Shown here: positions 1 to 8,400 of the stretch, one piece after another
Position numbering within the stretch: the stretch's first letter is position 1
Layout of the letters: each line of letters begins with the position of its first letter
Assembly: GCF_000018865.1 (NCBI RefSeq)
Contig: NC_010175.1
Location: 2,728,001-2,792,000, forward strand
DNA length: 64,000 nucleotides
Reading direction: 5' to 3'
Source of the DNA: Chloroflexus aurantiacus J-10-fl
GTDB taxonomy: Bacteria; Chloroflexota; Chloroflexia; Chloroflexales; Chloroflexaceae
The notes under the pieces: model-generated
What the model was told of the DNA's origin: nothing
What the model saw: the letters and a program-made list of their open reading frames with translations, nothing else
Databases searched by the model: none
Translations under genes and position numbers: made by a program

Positions 1-474
1 CATCCCACGGGGCGTCAGCCGTATCTGCCGCTTGGTCTCGCTCACATGGCTGAGCACAATGTGTAAATGTTCTGCCGGCATTGCCGTCGCTGCCCGTTCA
101 GGCCATTCGATCAGGCAAATGCCTTCGCTCAACCAGAGTTCATCAAGACCAATCGTAATCAATTCGGTCACATCACGCACCCGGTAGAGATCGACGTGAT
201 AGATCGGTAGCCGTCCATGGGCAGCATCGGCCCGATATTCATTGATCAAGACAAAGGTTGGGCTGGTCACCAGGCCGTCGTAGCCGAGGCCACGAGCTAT
301 ACCTTTAATGAGATGGGTTTTGCCGGCACCGAGTTGACCTGAAAGCAACACCAAATCACCGGCGCGCAGCAGGTGACCAAGGCGCGCGCCGATACGTTCA
401 GTCTGGGTCGGACTATGACTGATAAAATCGAGATCATGCGGCGTTTGGGCCGCCGACAACAGTTGATCGGTCAT
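1..474 (-). CDS. tsaE: tRNA threonylcarbamoyladenosine biosynthesis ATPase TsaE, partial
   Basis: The ATG lies at 474 and the frame stays open to the window edge, so the 3' end is missing; 158 codons are visible. The protein has a Walker A motif (GQLGAGKT) near residue 45, then SPTFVLINEY and YHVDLYRV, which are hallmarks of the TsaE/YjeE family. TsaE is the cytoplasmic ATPase that works with TsaB and TsaD to make t6A37 on tRNAs reading ANN codons. The family is usually about 150 residues, so little is missing. The short, AT-rich gap of about 100 bp to the next minus-strand gene does not exclude co-transcription. Family assignment is firm. Confidence 0.9.
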   Translation of the reverse strand, partial: MTDQLLSAAQTPHDLDFISHSPTQTERIGARLGHLLRAGDLVLLSGQLGAGKTHLIKGIARGLGYDGLVTSPTFVLINEYRADAAHGRLPIYHVDLYRVRDVTELITIGLDELWLSEGICLIEWPERAATAMPAEHLHIVLSHVSETKRQIRLTPRGM

Positions 475-577
475 AGCCCTATTGTACCATAGCCGGGCAT
501 GGAAAAATTGCGGGTATGCTGTTCCCTGTCCCTGCATTCTCGCTCGCCCTTAAAGAGAGCGAGATGCGTACCGGGTA

Positions 578-943
578 TTACTTGAGATCAACGACCGGAC
601 TCAGGCCAGCCGGTGCAAAGCCACTTGCCGGTGGGATGTCTGTTGCGAGCGTAATCGTTGCTTGACGCAACTCCTGCGCAGTCCGTCGGGCTTCGTTACT
701 AAACCCACCATCCACTGCAATCAACAAGCCGCGATCCAAACGGCGCAAAAACAGCATTTCGGCAAAGTCCTGCACATCGGCGGCAGTAATCAGAGCACGA
801 CGTTGGATGAGAACAGCGAACGGTTGCCCCGACGGCTCAGCAAGCACCAGTAAACAACGAGTGGCACGTAACTGCTCTGCGGCAATGACGTGGTAACCAA
901 GCCGACGGGCGTGGGCGGCAGCATCACGAACTGTTACCTTCAT
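578..943 (-). CDS. small Mrr-like (PD-(D/E)XK fold) protein with degenerate active site
   Basis: A 121-residue protein. The start at 943 is chosen over an in-frame ATG six codons upstream because GGAGGA stands 7 bases before it. The stretch VLIQRR, then ITAADVQDFAEML, then DRGLLIAVDGGFSNEARR resembles the Mrr/restriction-endonuclease-like core, where the family usually has an acidic residue, QxK and a TxxxFTxxA motif. Here the expected QCK reads QRR and no clear preceding catalytic Asp is visible, so nuclease activity is doubtful. The role is unknown; it could be a DNA-binding or regulatory derivative, or simply a divergent nuclease. The resemblance is from reading the sequence only. Confidence 0.6.
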   Translation of the reverse strand: MKVTVRDAAAHARRLGYHVIAAEQLRATRCLLVLAEPSGQPFAVLIQRRALITAADVQDFAEMLFLRRLDRGLLIAVDGGFSNEARRTAQELRQATITLATDIPPASGFAPAGLSPVVDLK

Positions 944-1088
944 ACTCCAATCCTCCTCCATTGAGGACCTGGCCTCGCGTGCGAGCGACGGGGCAATACA
1001 CTGATGGGGGAGATATTCTTCGTATAGTATACCATAAATTTTGTTTTACGTAGAACCGATTGCATTACCCGCCCCGATTCGCCGGCAT

Positions 1089-1138
1089 TTGACAACAGGT
1101 GCTCTTTGGCACATAATCTCTTTTGAAACAATGTTTCA
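1089..1138 (+). promoter_or_regulatory. promoter with 7-1-7 palindromic operator ahead of the metal transporter operon
   Basis: TTGACA at 1089-1094 and CATAAT at 1112-1117 are separated by 17 bp. Directly downstream, 1124-1138 reads TGAAACA-A-TGTTTCA, a perfect 7-1-7 inverted repeat covering the expected transcription start, followed by the AAGGAGG ribosome site. Fur-superfamily repressors (Fur, Zur, Mur) bind 7-1-7 palindromes, and the operon encodes a Zn/Mn-type importer. A metal-dependent repressor that blocks initiation is therefore the natural reading. The identity of the repressor is inference. Confidence 0.75.
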
Positions 1139-1155
1139 TTAAGGAGGATCAAACG

Positions 1156-2247
1156 ATGCGTTTCATACAACAGATAACCGTTTTGCTCGCAGGTATGCTG
1201 CTGATGGCAGCATGTGGGCAAGCACCGGCGAGTCAGCCCACCGCAGTACCGGCGACGGACAACACCTCAGCGCAACCAATGCTGGTTATGGCCAGTACCA
1301 GTATCGTGGCCGATGTTGTGCGTCAGGTCGGTGGTGATCGGGTTCAGGTCGAGACGATTGTGCCGATTGGGGCCGACACCCACGGCTTTGAGCCGACACC
1401 TCAAGACCTGGCACGAGTGAGTGAAGCCAGGGTCATCTTCACGGTTGGTGCCGGCTATGAAGAGTTTATTGATCGTCTGATCGCGAGTTCAGGGACGCAA
1501 GCTGAAGTCGTCGATCTGTCGGCGAACCTTGCCCTGCGTGCATTGACGGAAGCGGAAGCTACCGGTCATGCCCACGAGGAAGAGCACACCGACGAACACG
1601 GAACAGAGGCAGCCGGTGCTGCCGGTGATACCCACGCCGACGATCACAGCAACACGCAGGCTGACGCCCACGGTGATGAGCATGGTGATGAACATGCCGA
1701 CGAGCACGGGGCAGGGTCGGTTGACCCCCATACCTGGACGGATCCGGCTAACGTGAAAATCTGGACTGATCTGATCTATACCACGCTGAGCCGTCTCGAT
1801 CCAGATCACGCTGAAGCATACGCTACCCGGGCAACCGATTACAAGCGTCAGCTCGATGATCTTGATCGCTGGATTGCCGATCAATTTGCCTCTATCCCGG
1901 CAGAACGGCGCTTACTCGTCTCTGACCACATTATCTTTGGCTATATGGCCGATAAGTACGGGTTACGCCAGTTGGGGGCAATTATTCCTGGGGTAAGTTC
2001 GAGTGCCGCCCCCTCGGCTCAGGAATTGGCAGCGTTGCAAGACCTGATTGCCGACTATGGCGTGACGGCCATCTTTGTTGGTAATGTTGCGAATCAGCAG
2101 ATCGCCGAGCAGATCGCTCGCGATACCGGCGTGCGCATTATCACCGTGTTAACCGAGTCGCTGACCGATGCGAACGGGCCAGGCGCGACGTACCTCGACT
2201 ACATGCGCTTTAATGTCCAGGCAATTGTTGATGGGTTGCGTAGTTAA
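1156..2247 (+). CDS. znuA: zinc/manganese ABC transporter substrate-binding lipoprotein
   Basis: A 363-residue cluster A-I solute-binding protein. The start at 1156 follows AAGGAGG by 8 bases. A lipobox (LMAAC, Cys20) anchors it to the membrane surface. Metal-ligand motifs of the ZnuA/TroA family are visible: GADTHGFEP with His76, DPHTWTDP with His192, and SDHIIFGY further on. Between residues about 138 and 184 there is a His/Asp/Glu-rich loop, which in this family is typical of zinc rather than manganese binding proteins. It is the first gene of a three-gene operon and is followed by a strong hairpin, which probably raises its level over the ATPase and permease. The substrate (Zn favoured) is inferred from the loop. 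Confidence 0.9.
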   Translation: MRFIQQITVLLAGMLLMAACGQAPASQPTAVPATDNTSAQPMLVMASTSIVADVVRQVGGDRVQVETIVPIGADTHGFEPTPQDLARVSEARVIFTVGAGYEEFIDRLIASSGTQAEVVDLSANLALRALTEAEATGHAHEEEHTDEHGTEAAGAAGDTHADDHSNTQADAHGDEHGDEHADEHGAGSVDPHTWTDPANVKIWTDLIYTTLSRLDPDHAEAYATRATDYKRQLDDLDRWIADQFASIPAERRLLVSDHIIFGYMADKYGLRQLGAIIPGVSSSAAPSAQELAALQDLIADYGVTAIFVGNVANQQIAEQIARDTGVRIITVLTESLTDANGPGATYLDYMRFNVQAIVDGLRS

Positions 2248-2270
2248 TCTACGTTCTCGCGTACAATAGA

Positions 2271-2317
2271 GCAGCATCAGTGATGCTGTCACCATCACTG
2301 ATGCTGCACCGGTTTTT
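2271..2317 (+). terminator. hairpin between substrate-binding and ABC genes (partial terminator)
   Basis: Arms 2271-2285 and 2293-2307 are perfectly complementary over 15 bp with a 7-base loop, and a run of five T begins at 2313. The hairpin sits inside the operon, 20 bp before the start of the ATPase gene. It most likely causes partial termination or protects the upstream message, a common device where the binding protein is needed in excess. Confidence 0.75.
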
Positions 2318-2337
2318 ATGCCTGAAGGAAGGCGATT

Positions 2338-3171
2338 ATGACAGCTTCATCAGTCATCGCACCGACAGTTGCCGATCCGGTAACGACGGTTCCCGCGTTA
2401 GATATTCGTCATCTCACCGTCCATTACCGGCAGAACGAGGCGCTACACGATGTCTCGGTGACTATCAATGTGGGTGAGCAAGTGGCAATTGTCGGGCCAA
2501 ACGGTGCCGGTAAAAGTACCCTACTGAAAGCTATCGCCGGCCTTCAACCGATTACCAGCGGCGAGATTCGCTATTTCGGCCAAGAGCGGGTCGCGCCGAA
2601 TGAGATTGCCTACGTGCCTCAGCGGTTGCAGATCGACTGGCGCTTTCCGGTTTCGGTCAGTGATGTGGTTTTAATGGGCCGGGTCGGTCGCATTGGTCTC
2701 TTCCGTCGTCCTTCTCAGCATGACCGGCAGCTTGCCCAACGAGCGTTAGAACGGGTTGGGCTGGCAGCGTTTGCCAATCGCCAGATCGGTCAGTTGTCAG
2801 GCGGTCAGCAACAGCGGGTGTTTCTGGCGCGAGCGTTGGCGCAAGAAGCACGCCTGTTATTAATGGATGAACCACTGGTTGGGCTGGATATTCCCTCGCA
2901 AGACGAGATCTTTCGCACCCTGGCTACGCTACGCCAGGAAGGCGTCACCGTCTTGACGGCGCTGCACGATCTGCAGCAGGCAGCGCGCTATTTTGATCGG
3001 GTGATGCTCCTCAATCGTAGCCTGATTGCGTGCGCACCGGCTCGCGCAGCCTTCACTGCTGCCCATCTGGTCGCTACCTATGGCGGGCATCTTCATCTCT
3101 TGCAGAGTGGTGATGGGCTGCTTACTGTCGCTGATAGTTGTTGTAATCCTGATCCGGATGGCGGTCTATGA
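2338..3171 (+). CDS. znuC: zinc/manganese ABC transporter ATP-binding protein
   Basis: A 277-residue ABC ATPase with Walker A GPNGAGKST (about residues 53-61), Q-loop region AYVPQRLQIDW, signature LSGGQQQR, Walker B LLLMDEP and a switch His in LTALHDL. The YVPQR...DWRFP pattern after the Q-loop is characteristic of metal importers of the ZnuC/MntB type. The start at 2338 follows GAAGGAAGG. The stop overlaps the next gene in an ATGA arrangement, which indicates translational coupling to the permease. Confidence 0.93.
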   Translation: MTASSVIAPTVADPVTTVPALDIRHLTVHYRQNEALHDVSVTINVGEQVAIVGPNGAGKSTLLKAIAGLQPITSGEIRYFGQERVAPNEIAYVPQRLQIDWRFPVSVSDVVLMGRVGRIGLFRRPSQHDRQLAQRALERVGLAAFANRQIGQLSGGQQQRVFLARALAQEARLLLMDEPLVGLDIPSQDEIFRTLATLRQEGVTVLTALHDLQQAARYFDRVMLLNRSLIACAPARAAFTAAHLVATYGGHLHLLQSGDGLLTVADSCCNPDPDGGL

Positions 3172-4004
3172 TCGATTTTTTTACTGCCCCCCTGGCCTAC
3201 TCATTTATGCAACGCGGCTTGCTGGCGGCGCTGCTGGTCGGGGTTATCTGTGCGGTGGTTGGCGTCTATGTCGTGCTGCGCGGCATGGCCTTCTTGGGTG
3301 ATGCGCTGGCGCATACGATGTTGCCCGGCATTGCAGTCGGCTATCTCCTAAACGGTGCTGATCGTGGTGCACTCTTCTGGTGGGCACTGGGCACAGCACT
3401 GGTCAGTTCATTCTCAATTGGGGCAATTAGTCGCGCCGCCCGCATCCGTGAGGATACCGCCATTGGTATCGTCTTCGCCGCGATGTTTGCCCTGGGAGTG
3501 GCCTTGATCTCAACGGTACGCAATTCGGCTGTTGATCTATCACATTTTCTCTTCGGCAATATTCTCGGCGTTAGCGAGTATGATCTCTGGCGCATTGCCG
3601 TGTTGGGCCTGATCGTCATCGCGCTCATCATCCTCTTCTACAAGGAGTTGATGGTCGTTACGTTTGATCCGGTGCTGGCTACCACCCTGCGCTTGCCGGT
3701 TCGCTTCTTCGATCTGCTGTTGCTGGCGTTGCTGGCCGTGTCGATTGTGGTGGCGATTCAGACGGTTGGGGTGGCCTTAACCCTGGCGATTTTGGTCACA
3801 CCGCCGGCAACGGCTGCCTTCTTGACCCATCGCATGCACACGATGATGCTGGTGGCAGCATTGCTGGCAATCGTCGCCGGGGTAGTCGGTCTTTACGCTT
3901 CCTATTACTTCAGCATTGCTTCCGGCGCGGCTATTGTACTTACCAGCACGGCCATCTTTGTACTGGTTTGGGCCGGTTCCCGCCTGTCTCACCGGACAGC
4001 CTGA
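3168..4004 (+). CDS. znuB: zinc/manganese ABC transporter permease
   Basis: A 278-residue integral membrane protein of the ABC-3 family with roughly eight hydrophobic segments. It begins FFTAPLAYSFMQRGLLAALLVG and contains GMAFLGDALAHTMLPG, a conserved loop of this family, and LAILVTPPATAAFLT near residue 210. Its ATG overlaps the TGA of the ATPase gene. Together with the lipoprotein and ATPase it forms a complete cluster A-I metal importer, probably under the operator upstream of the first gene. Confidence 0.93.
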   Translation: MIDFFTAPLAYSFMQRGLLAALLVGVICAVVGVYVVLRGMAFLGDALAHTMLPGIAVGYLLNGADRGALFWWALGTALVSSFSIGAISRAARIREDTAIGIVFAAMFALGVALISTVRNSAVDLSHFLFGNILGVSEYDLWRIAVLGLIVIALIILFYKELMVVTFDPVLATTLRLPVRFFDLLLLALLAVSIVVAIQTVGVALTLAILVTPPATAAFLTHRMHTMMLVAALLAIVAGVVGLYASYYFSIASGAAIVLTSTAIFVLVWAGSRLSHRTA

Positions 4005-4087
4005 TCCTGTAGTACAATTGTTGCAGTACAGGCATGAATGCCTGCCATAGTTCGCTCTGCCGGGGTGCCGGCGGAGGTGAGGCAACA

Positions 4088-6706
4088 ATGACGGGTCGGC
4101 TATTACTGGTTTTCAGTGTCTTGGTGATGCTGTTTACCACACCGGTTGTCCAGGCGCAGCCGCCGGCAGGTGCGCGATTGGCGCTCAACCGCTGTGGCGC
4201 AGGTGATACCGTGCAGTACACACTGGCGGTTGCCGGTGCAGTTATCCCCGATGCGCTGATTCCTGGCGGGATTGAGACACCCAGTTACACTGAGGCTTTT
4301 GCCGCACTGCGTCCATTCCTGACGGCTGCCGATTTGGCTATGGCGACGCTGGCCGGGCCACTGGCCGGCGAGGCATTACCTGCTCTGGCTCCTGCGTTAG
4401 CCGAGAGTAATCTGCTCTTGTTGGGGACTGCTCAGCCGCGCTTGCTCACTCTTGGCCCGACTGGTGTTGATGCTACCCTGCAAAATCTAAGCCGCTACGG
4501 CATTTTTCAACACGGTGCGGTGGCAGATGGCGAGACCCATCCCCCCTTTCTCAAGGTGACGGTACCCCATCCGGCTTCACCGCTGACCCTTGGCTTTCTC
4601 AGTGCCACCTGGGGTTTGGAAGGAAATGCCGATCCTCGCAATCAAATTCATCTACTTGCCAATACTGCCGGTATTTTGCCCAATATCAGTGCTGCAATTG
4701 AGCAGGCCCGGCAGGAGACCGATCTGGTTGTTGTGATGGCAGCCTGGGGTCAACCCACCGACCCTGATCCGCCCCAGGCCCGGATCAATGCTGCCCGTAA
4801 TCTGATTGCTGCCGGTGCCGATCTGGTGATTGGGAGTATCCCCGGCGAGACCGCAACGGTCGATTGGGTGCGCGCTGCGGATCGCGAAGGGCTGGTCATA
4901 TTTTCTGCCGGTGATCTGATCGGTACCGCTACCACTCCGGCTGCCCTCATGTACATCGGTGTGACCCGCGATGAAGACGGGGCAGCCCGTGTCAGTGGTC
5001 TCCGTTATCTGCCGATCACGCCTGGTAACGGTGCCCAGGGGCCGACGCCGTTACCAACAGTCCCGCGTGAGTTTGCCCTGCTGATGGGTGATCCCGGTCA
5101 ATTGCACGCTGTGCCATCCGTACCGCCAACCGGCAAGATCGAAGTTTGTCCGGCACTGGTGTTACCGGAAGCACCGCAAACCCCGATTACCGGCGACTTT
5201 GCCCGCTTTTATCAGACCTTCGGTGGGGAACAGACACGTTCTCTCATCGAGGGGATTGCGTTGCTCGGTCTACCATTAGGGCCGGTTACCCGCGAGCTGG
5301 CCGGTGATTGTCGTCAAGAGGTTGCCGTGTTGTACACTGAACGTCAGCGATTGGAGTTGCATCCGGGTAATGACTGGCCCAATCGGGTGCTTGGCTCGCA
5401 TGTCGGGGTCGTCGCCTTTCGGCTTGGTTATCCGGATCAGCCGGTAACACCGCGTACCGATCTGAGTGATCCGTCCGCTTTCGCTGATCCACTGTTCCGC
5501 AGTTTCTATGAACGGTATGGTGGGATTAGTGTGTTTGGCTACCCGATCAGTGGCGCACTAACCGAACGTGACCCCAATACCGGACGTGATTTGATCGTGC
5601 AGTACTTTGAACGGGCTAGGTTTGAGCTTGATCCCATGGTGCCGTTACCCGCCGATCCACTCTGGCAGGTGCGTTTGGGGCTATTGGGGCGTGAAGTGGG
5701 TTCACAGGTATCTGCGCTACTGTGCCCGACGGCTCCTGCGTCGGCGAGTGCTGCTGCACTGGCAACCGCTACACCGGTCACATCACCGGCCACGGTGGTC
5801 GGCGCAGTGCAGAGCAGCGGTGATGGATTTCCGTTGCTTCTCGGCGCGATAATTGTCGTATCATTGATACTGGTTGGACTGATTTTGTCGGCAATATACG
5901 ATCTATACCTTTTCAGCCAGCGCTACGTACAACCGGCGGCTCGTTCTACCCGGAGTGGTTATCGCATGGACACCGGTGCCCGTTCATCAGCACGTGATGC
6001 CTGGCAGGAGTCGCTGCGCGGTTTTTCACGTCGCGACAGTCAACCGGCACCCCAAACTGAGACTACCAAACGTTCCTGGCTGGGCAAGATGTTCAAAGGT
6101 CGTGACTCCGAACAGTCCTCGACCCAGCGCCAGACTCCGGGATGGCGCCAGCCAACCCGCACCGCCTCGCGCAACACTCAGCCACCCCAGGACTTGCCAG
6201 AACCATCGGCGGCTACCGGCCAGGCTGCTGACGACCGACCGCAAACACTACGGGTTGCGCTAACTCCGAATGCTTCCCGTATGCCTGCTGCCTCGCCCCC
6301 ATCGGCCATTGATCCGCTCAACGGCGACGAACTGGCTGAATGGTTCGATACCGCCGATGAGGCGTCGGTCACCGATCATCGCCAGGGCCGTCTGGATGGC
6401 TATATCGGCGATCAACCGGTCGAGTGGAACGATTTGCCACCCGCCGAACGCGAGCGCTGGCTGGCGGAGCTTGGCCCACTGACCGATGATAGCGCTGCCG
6501 ATGTCCCGCCCGCTGAATGGTCACGCTGGCAAGATGAACTGACCGGCACAACCTCGCCAATGACGGCTGACCTGCCAGCACCAACCACGCCGGACACACC
6601 ATTTGAAGAAACAACACAGCAGTTCAAGTCAGATGCCGACTCTGGGACTACCCTGGGGCATCGTCCCGACGACGATGATTTACTGCGGAAACTGCTTGGC
6701 ATATAA
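4088..6706 (+). CDS. large membrane-anchored protein with CapA-like domain, repeat modules and cytoplasmic tail
   Basis: An 872-residue protein. The start at 4088 follows GGAGGTGAGG by 5 bases. A signal peptide (about residues 1-25) is followed by a domain (about 38-325) whose layout resembles the CapA/PGA_cap metallophosphatase fold, with DLVVVMAAWGQ, AGADLVIGSIPG and GLVIFSAGDLIG. The usual metal-binding His/Asp set (GD at the start, NHxxD, HWG) is largely absent. Two modules follow (about 372-450 and 468-520), the second with RYGGISVFGYPISG and FERARFELDP, a motif common in Chloroflexi extracellular proteins. One transmembrane helix at about 580-608 precedes a charged, low-complexity tail of about 260 residues. 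A surface protein that is not a proven enzyme. Confidence 0.7.
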   Translation: MTGRLLLVFSVLVMLFTTPVVQAQPPAGARLALNRCGAGDTVQYTLAVAGAVIPDALIPGGIETPSYTEAFAALRPFLTAADLAMATLAGPLAGEALPALAPALAESNLLLLGTAQPRLLTLGPTGVDATLQNLSRYGIFQHGAVADGETHPPFLKVTVPHPASPLTLGFLSATWGLEGNADPRNQIHLLANTAGILPNISAAIEQARQETDLVVVMAAWGQPTDPDPPQARINAARNLIAAGADLVIGSIPGETATVDWVRAADREGLVIFSAGDLIGTATTPAALMYIGVTRDEDGAARVSGLRYLPITPGNGAQGPTPLPTVPREFALLMGDPGQLHAVPSVPPTGKIEVCPALVLPEAPQTPITGDFARFYQTFGGEQTRSLIEGIALLGLPLGPVTRELAGDCRQEVAVLYTERQRLELHPGNDWPNRVLGSHVGVVAFRLGYPDQPVTPRTDLSDPSAFADPLFRSFYERYGGISVFGYPISGALTERDPNTGRDLIVQYFERARFELDPMVPLPADPLWQVRLGLLGREVGSQVSALLCPTAPASASAAALATATPVTSPATVVGAVQSSGDGFPLLLGAIIVVSLILVGLILSAIYDLYLFSQRYVQPAARSTRSGYRMDTGARSSARDAWQESLRGFSRRDSQPAPQTETTKRSWLGKMFKGRDSEQSSTQRQTPGWRQPTRTASRNTQPPQDLPEPSAATGQAADDRPQTLRVALTPNASRMPAASPPSAIDPLNGDELAEWFDTADEASVTDHRQGRLDGYIGDQPVEWNDLPPAERERWLAELGPLTDDSAADVPPAEWSRWQDELTGTTSPMTADLPAPTTPDTPFEETTQQFKSDADSGTTLGHRPDDDDLLRKLLGI

Positions 6707-6741
6707 TAGTGTCAGCCGGGCACAAAGCCGTCTCCAGACGG

Positions 6742-6770
6742 TTGATTCGCAAACAGTTGAATGATATACT
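6742..6770 (+). promoter_or_regulatory. sigma-70 promoter of the ANTAR regulator gene
   Basis: TTGATT at 6742-6747 and TATACT at 6765-6770 are separated by 17 bp. A purine-rich ribosome site (GAGGAGAAG) follows about 60 bp downstream. Confidence 0.65.
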
Positions 6771-6842
6771 GCTCGCATCAACGAACGTATATACCTGTCT
6801 GCGGAATTGCAGGTTATTACTCAACATAGAGGAGAAGAGCGT

Positions 6843-7418
6843 ATGCCCCAGACGCGACTGGTGATCGCCGACGATGAGTCAATCATCCGCATGAACCTCA
6901 AAGAGACTCTCGTCAGTCTTGGCTATCTGGTGGTTGGCGAAGCCGGTGACGGTGTGAGTGTGATCAATCTCGCCCGCGAGCTGCGCCCCGATCTGGTCTT
7001 GATGGATATCAAAATGCCGAAACTGGACGGCATTCAAGCTGCTCGCATCTTGACCGAAGAGAAGATTGCGCCGGTGCTGCTGCTCACGGCCTACTCTGAC
7101 CGCGATCTGGTCGAGCGGGCCAAAGAAGCCGGTGTCGTGAACTATATTGTCAAGCCCTTCCGCGAAGCCGAACTGCTACCGGCGATTGAGATTGCCATTG
7201 CCCGCTACCAGGAGTTTCTGGAGATGGATCGCCAGGTTGCCGATCTGAAAGAGACACTTGAGACGCGCAAACTGGTCGAGCGGGCCAAGGGCATCTTAAT
7301 GGACACCCAGGGCTTGAAAGAGGCCGAGGCCTTCCGCAAGATTCAGCAGCTCTCGATGAACACCCGCAAGTCGATGAAGGAGATTGCCCAGGCCATCCTT
7401 CTCGCCCACGAGATTTAA
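6843..7418 (+). CDS. response regulator with ANTAR RNA-binding domain
   Basis: A 191-residue protein; the start at 6843 follows GAGGAG. The receiver domain (about residues 4-120) has the acidic pair ADDE, the phospho-acceptor Asp55 in DLVLMDIKMP, the Thr in LLLTAYSD and Lys in IVKPF. The C-terminal part (about 130-188), with LVERAKGILMDTQGLKEAEAF and IAQAIL, is an ANTAR domain. These bind paired hexaloop RNA hairpins and prevent transcription termination. No sensor kinase is adjacent and I see no obvious twin-hairpin target nearby, so its signal and targets are unknown. Confidence 0.92.
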   Translation: MPQTRLVIADDESIIRMNLKETLVSLGYLVVGEAGDGVSVINLARELRPDLVLMDIKMPKLDGIQAARILTEEKIAPVLLLTAYSDRDLVERAKEAGVVNYIVKPFREAELLPAIEIAIARYQEFLEMDRQVADLKETLETRKLVERAKGILMDTQGLKEAEAFRKIQQLSMNTRKSMKEIAQAILLAHEI

Positions 7419-7466
7419 GGTGCCTCTGCGCAACAGGCACTCCCGTCTTGATTATGAGGTGCGGAC

Positions 7467-7514
7467 GACGCAAAGTGGCTATCAATTGCTACAACGGCTA
7501 AGCCGCTTTGCGTC
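7467..7514. repeat. intergenic inverted repeat after the ANTAR gene
   Basis: GACGCAAAG at 7467-7475 is matched by CTTTGCGTC at 7506-7514, with further GGCT/AGCC pairing inside, so a 48-base stem-loop is possible. A smaller hairpin, GTGCCT...AGGCAC, lies just after the stop codon of the regulator at about 7420-7440. Together they could end the ANTAR transcript, although no strong T-run follows. Confidence 0.45.
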
Positions 7515-7573
7515 ATACCGGTTACCGGTGGCGGCTATCTCGGTACGCTGGCAGATAACCCCTCCACGTTTGG

Positions 7574-7684
7574 GCTGCAATGTCATCTTCTGAGCCGACA
7601 TCATCGCCACTTGTCCAACTACGAGCGAATGCGAACAACCAGAGCCGCTGCAATGTCATCTTCTGAGCCGACATCATCGCCACT
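7574..7684 (+). repeat. 38-bp direct repeat duplicating a start codon region
   Basis: Bases 7574-7611 recur exactly at 7647-7684, an offset of 73 bp. Both copies contain an ATG followed by the same first ten codons (MSSSEPTSSP). The offset is not a multiple of three: the upstream copy runs 29 codons into a stop within the second repeat, while the downstream copy opens the real gene. This is a recent tandem duplication of a translation initiation region. Confidence 0.85.
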
Positions 7685-8237
7685 GCCATCACCCTCGTCC
7701 CGCTGGCGACACTACGTCCGCCTGCTGGTACCGCATCTGCTGACCATCCTGATCAGCCTTGGCCTCTTCACCCTGCTGCAAACCTGGCTCCAGCCTGCAC
7801 CAATCCCGGCTGAACCGCAGATTGCCACGGTCACGCCACTGCCGACCATCCCCCCCACACCAATCCCTACCCCCCAACCGACCTTGCCACCGGTGCCGGT
7901 AGACGAGGGACTGATCCGGCTCTCCATCCTCGATCTTCAGGCCGAAAACGCCCGCTTACGAACTGCCACCCACCTGCTGCGCGCTGCCATCACCCTCGAC
8001 GAAGCGGTCAACGCCCTGCAGCGCAACGACATGGCCGAAGCTGATCGAGCGTTGATGACCGCCCGACGGGCACTGGATCGGGCCTACAACCTCAGCACCG
8101 AGCAGCAAAAAGGCCCTATCGATGTCATTCGCCTCCAGATCAGCCAGATTCGCGATGATCTCGGCGTGCGGCCAGAGGGCGCCGACCGACGGTTGTGGCA
8201 GGTACGTCGGCTGATTTTGACACTGGTGGATGAATAA
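7653..8237 (+). CDS. small single-pass membrane protein of unknown function
   Basis: A 194-residue protein. The start at 7653 is the ATG in the second copy of the direct repeat; a TTG at 7611 in the same frame is possible but less likely. One hydrophobic segment (about residues 24-43, LLVPHLLTILISLGLFTLL) is followed by a Pro/Thr-rich linker (TVTPLPTIPPTPIPTPQPTLPPVP in pieces) and a helical, charged domain with LRAAITLDEAVNALQRNDMAEADRALMTARRAL. The latter looks like a tetratricopeptide-like or coiled-coil helical pair. I do not recognise the family. It may sit outside the membrane on the linker stalk. Confidence 0.7.
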   Translation: MSSSEPTSSPLPSPSSRWRHYVRLLVPHLLTILISLGLFTLLQTWLQPAPIPAEPQIATVTPLPTIPPTPIPTPQPTLPPVPVDEGLIRLSILDLQAENARLRTATHLLRAAITLDEAVNALQRNDMAEADRALMTARRALDRAYNLSTEQQKGPIDVIRLQISQIRDDLGVRPEGADRRLWQVRRLILTLVDE

Positions 8238-8400
8238 CATACGTCCCGCGTCCATCCATGTTCCGCTCCAGGCCGTATAATACCAGTAGTACGTCTCTGC
8301 ACAAGGCGAGGATGTCATCCGTTGAATTCAGTTGTCGGCTAACCGTGGTGGTTTTGCTGACGGCAACTCTCTCGATAACCACATTCGGCAAAGGACTGCT

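Noticed and set aside
7420-7514. ANTAR target RNA with paired hexaloop hairpins
   Set aside because: Two stems can be drawn, but the loops do not show the paired six-base form with the conserved first A and fourth G.
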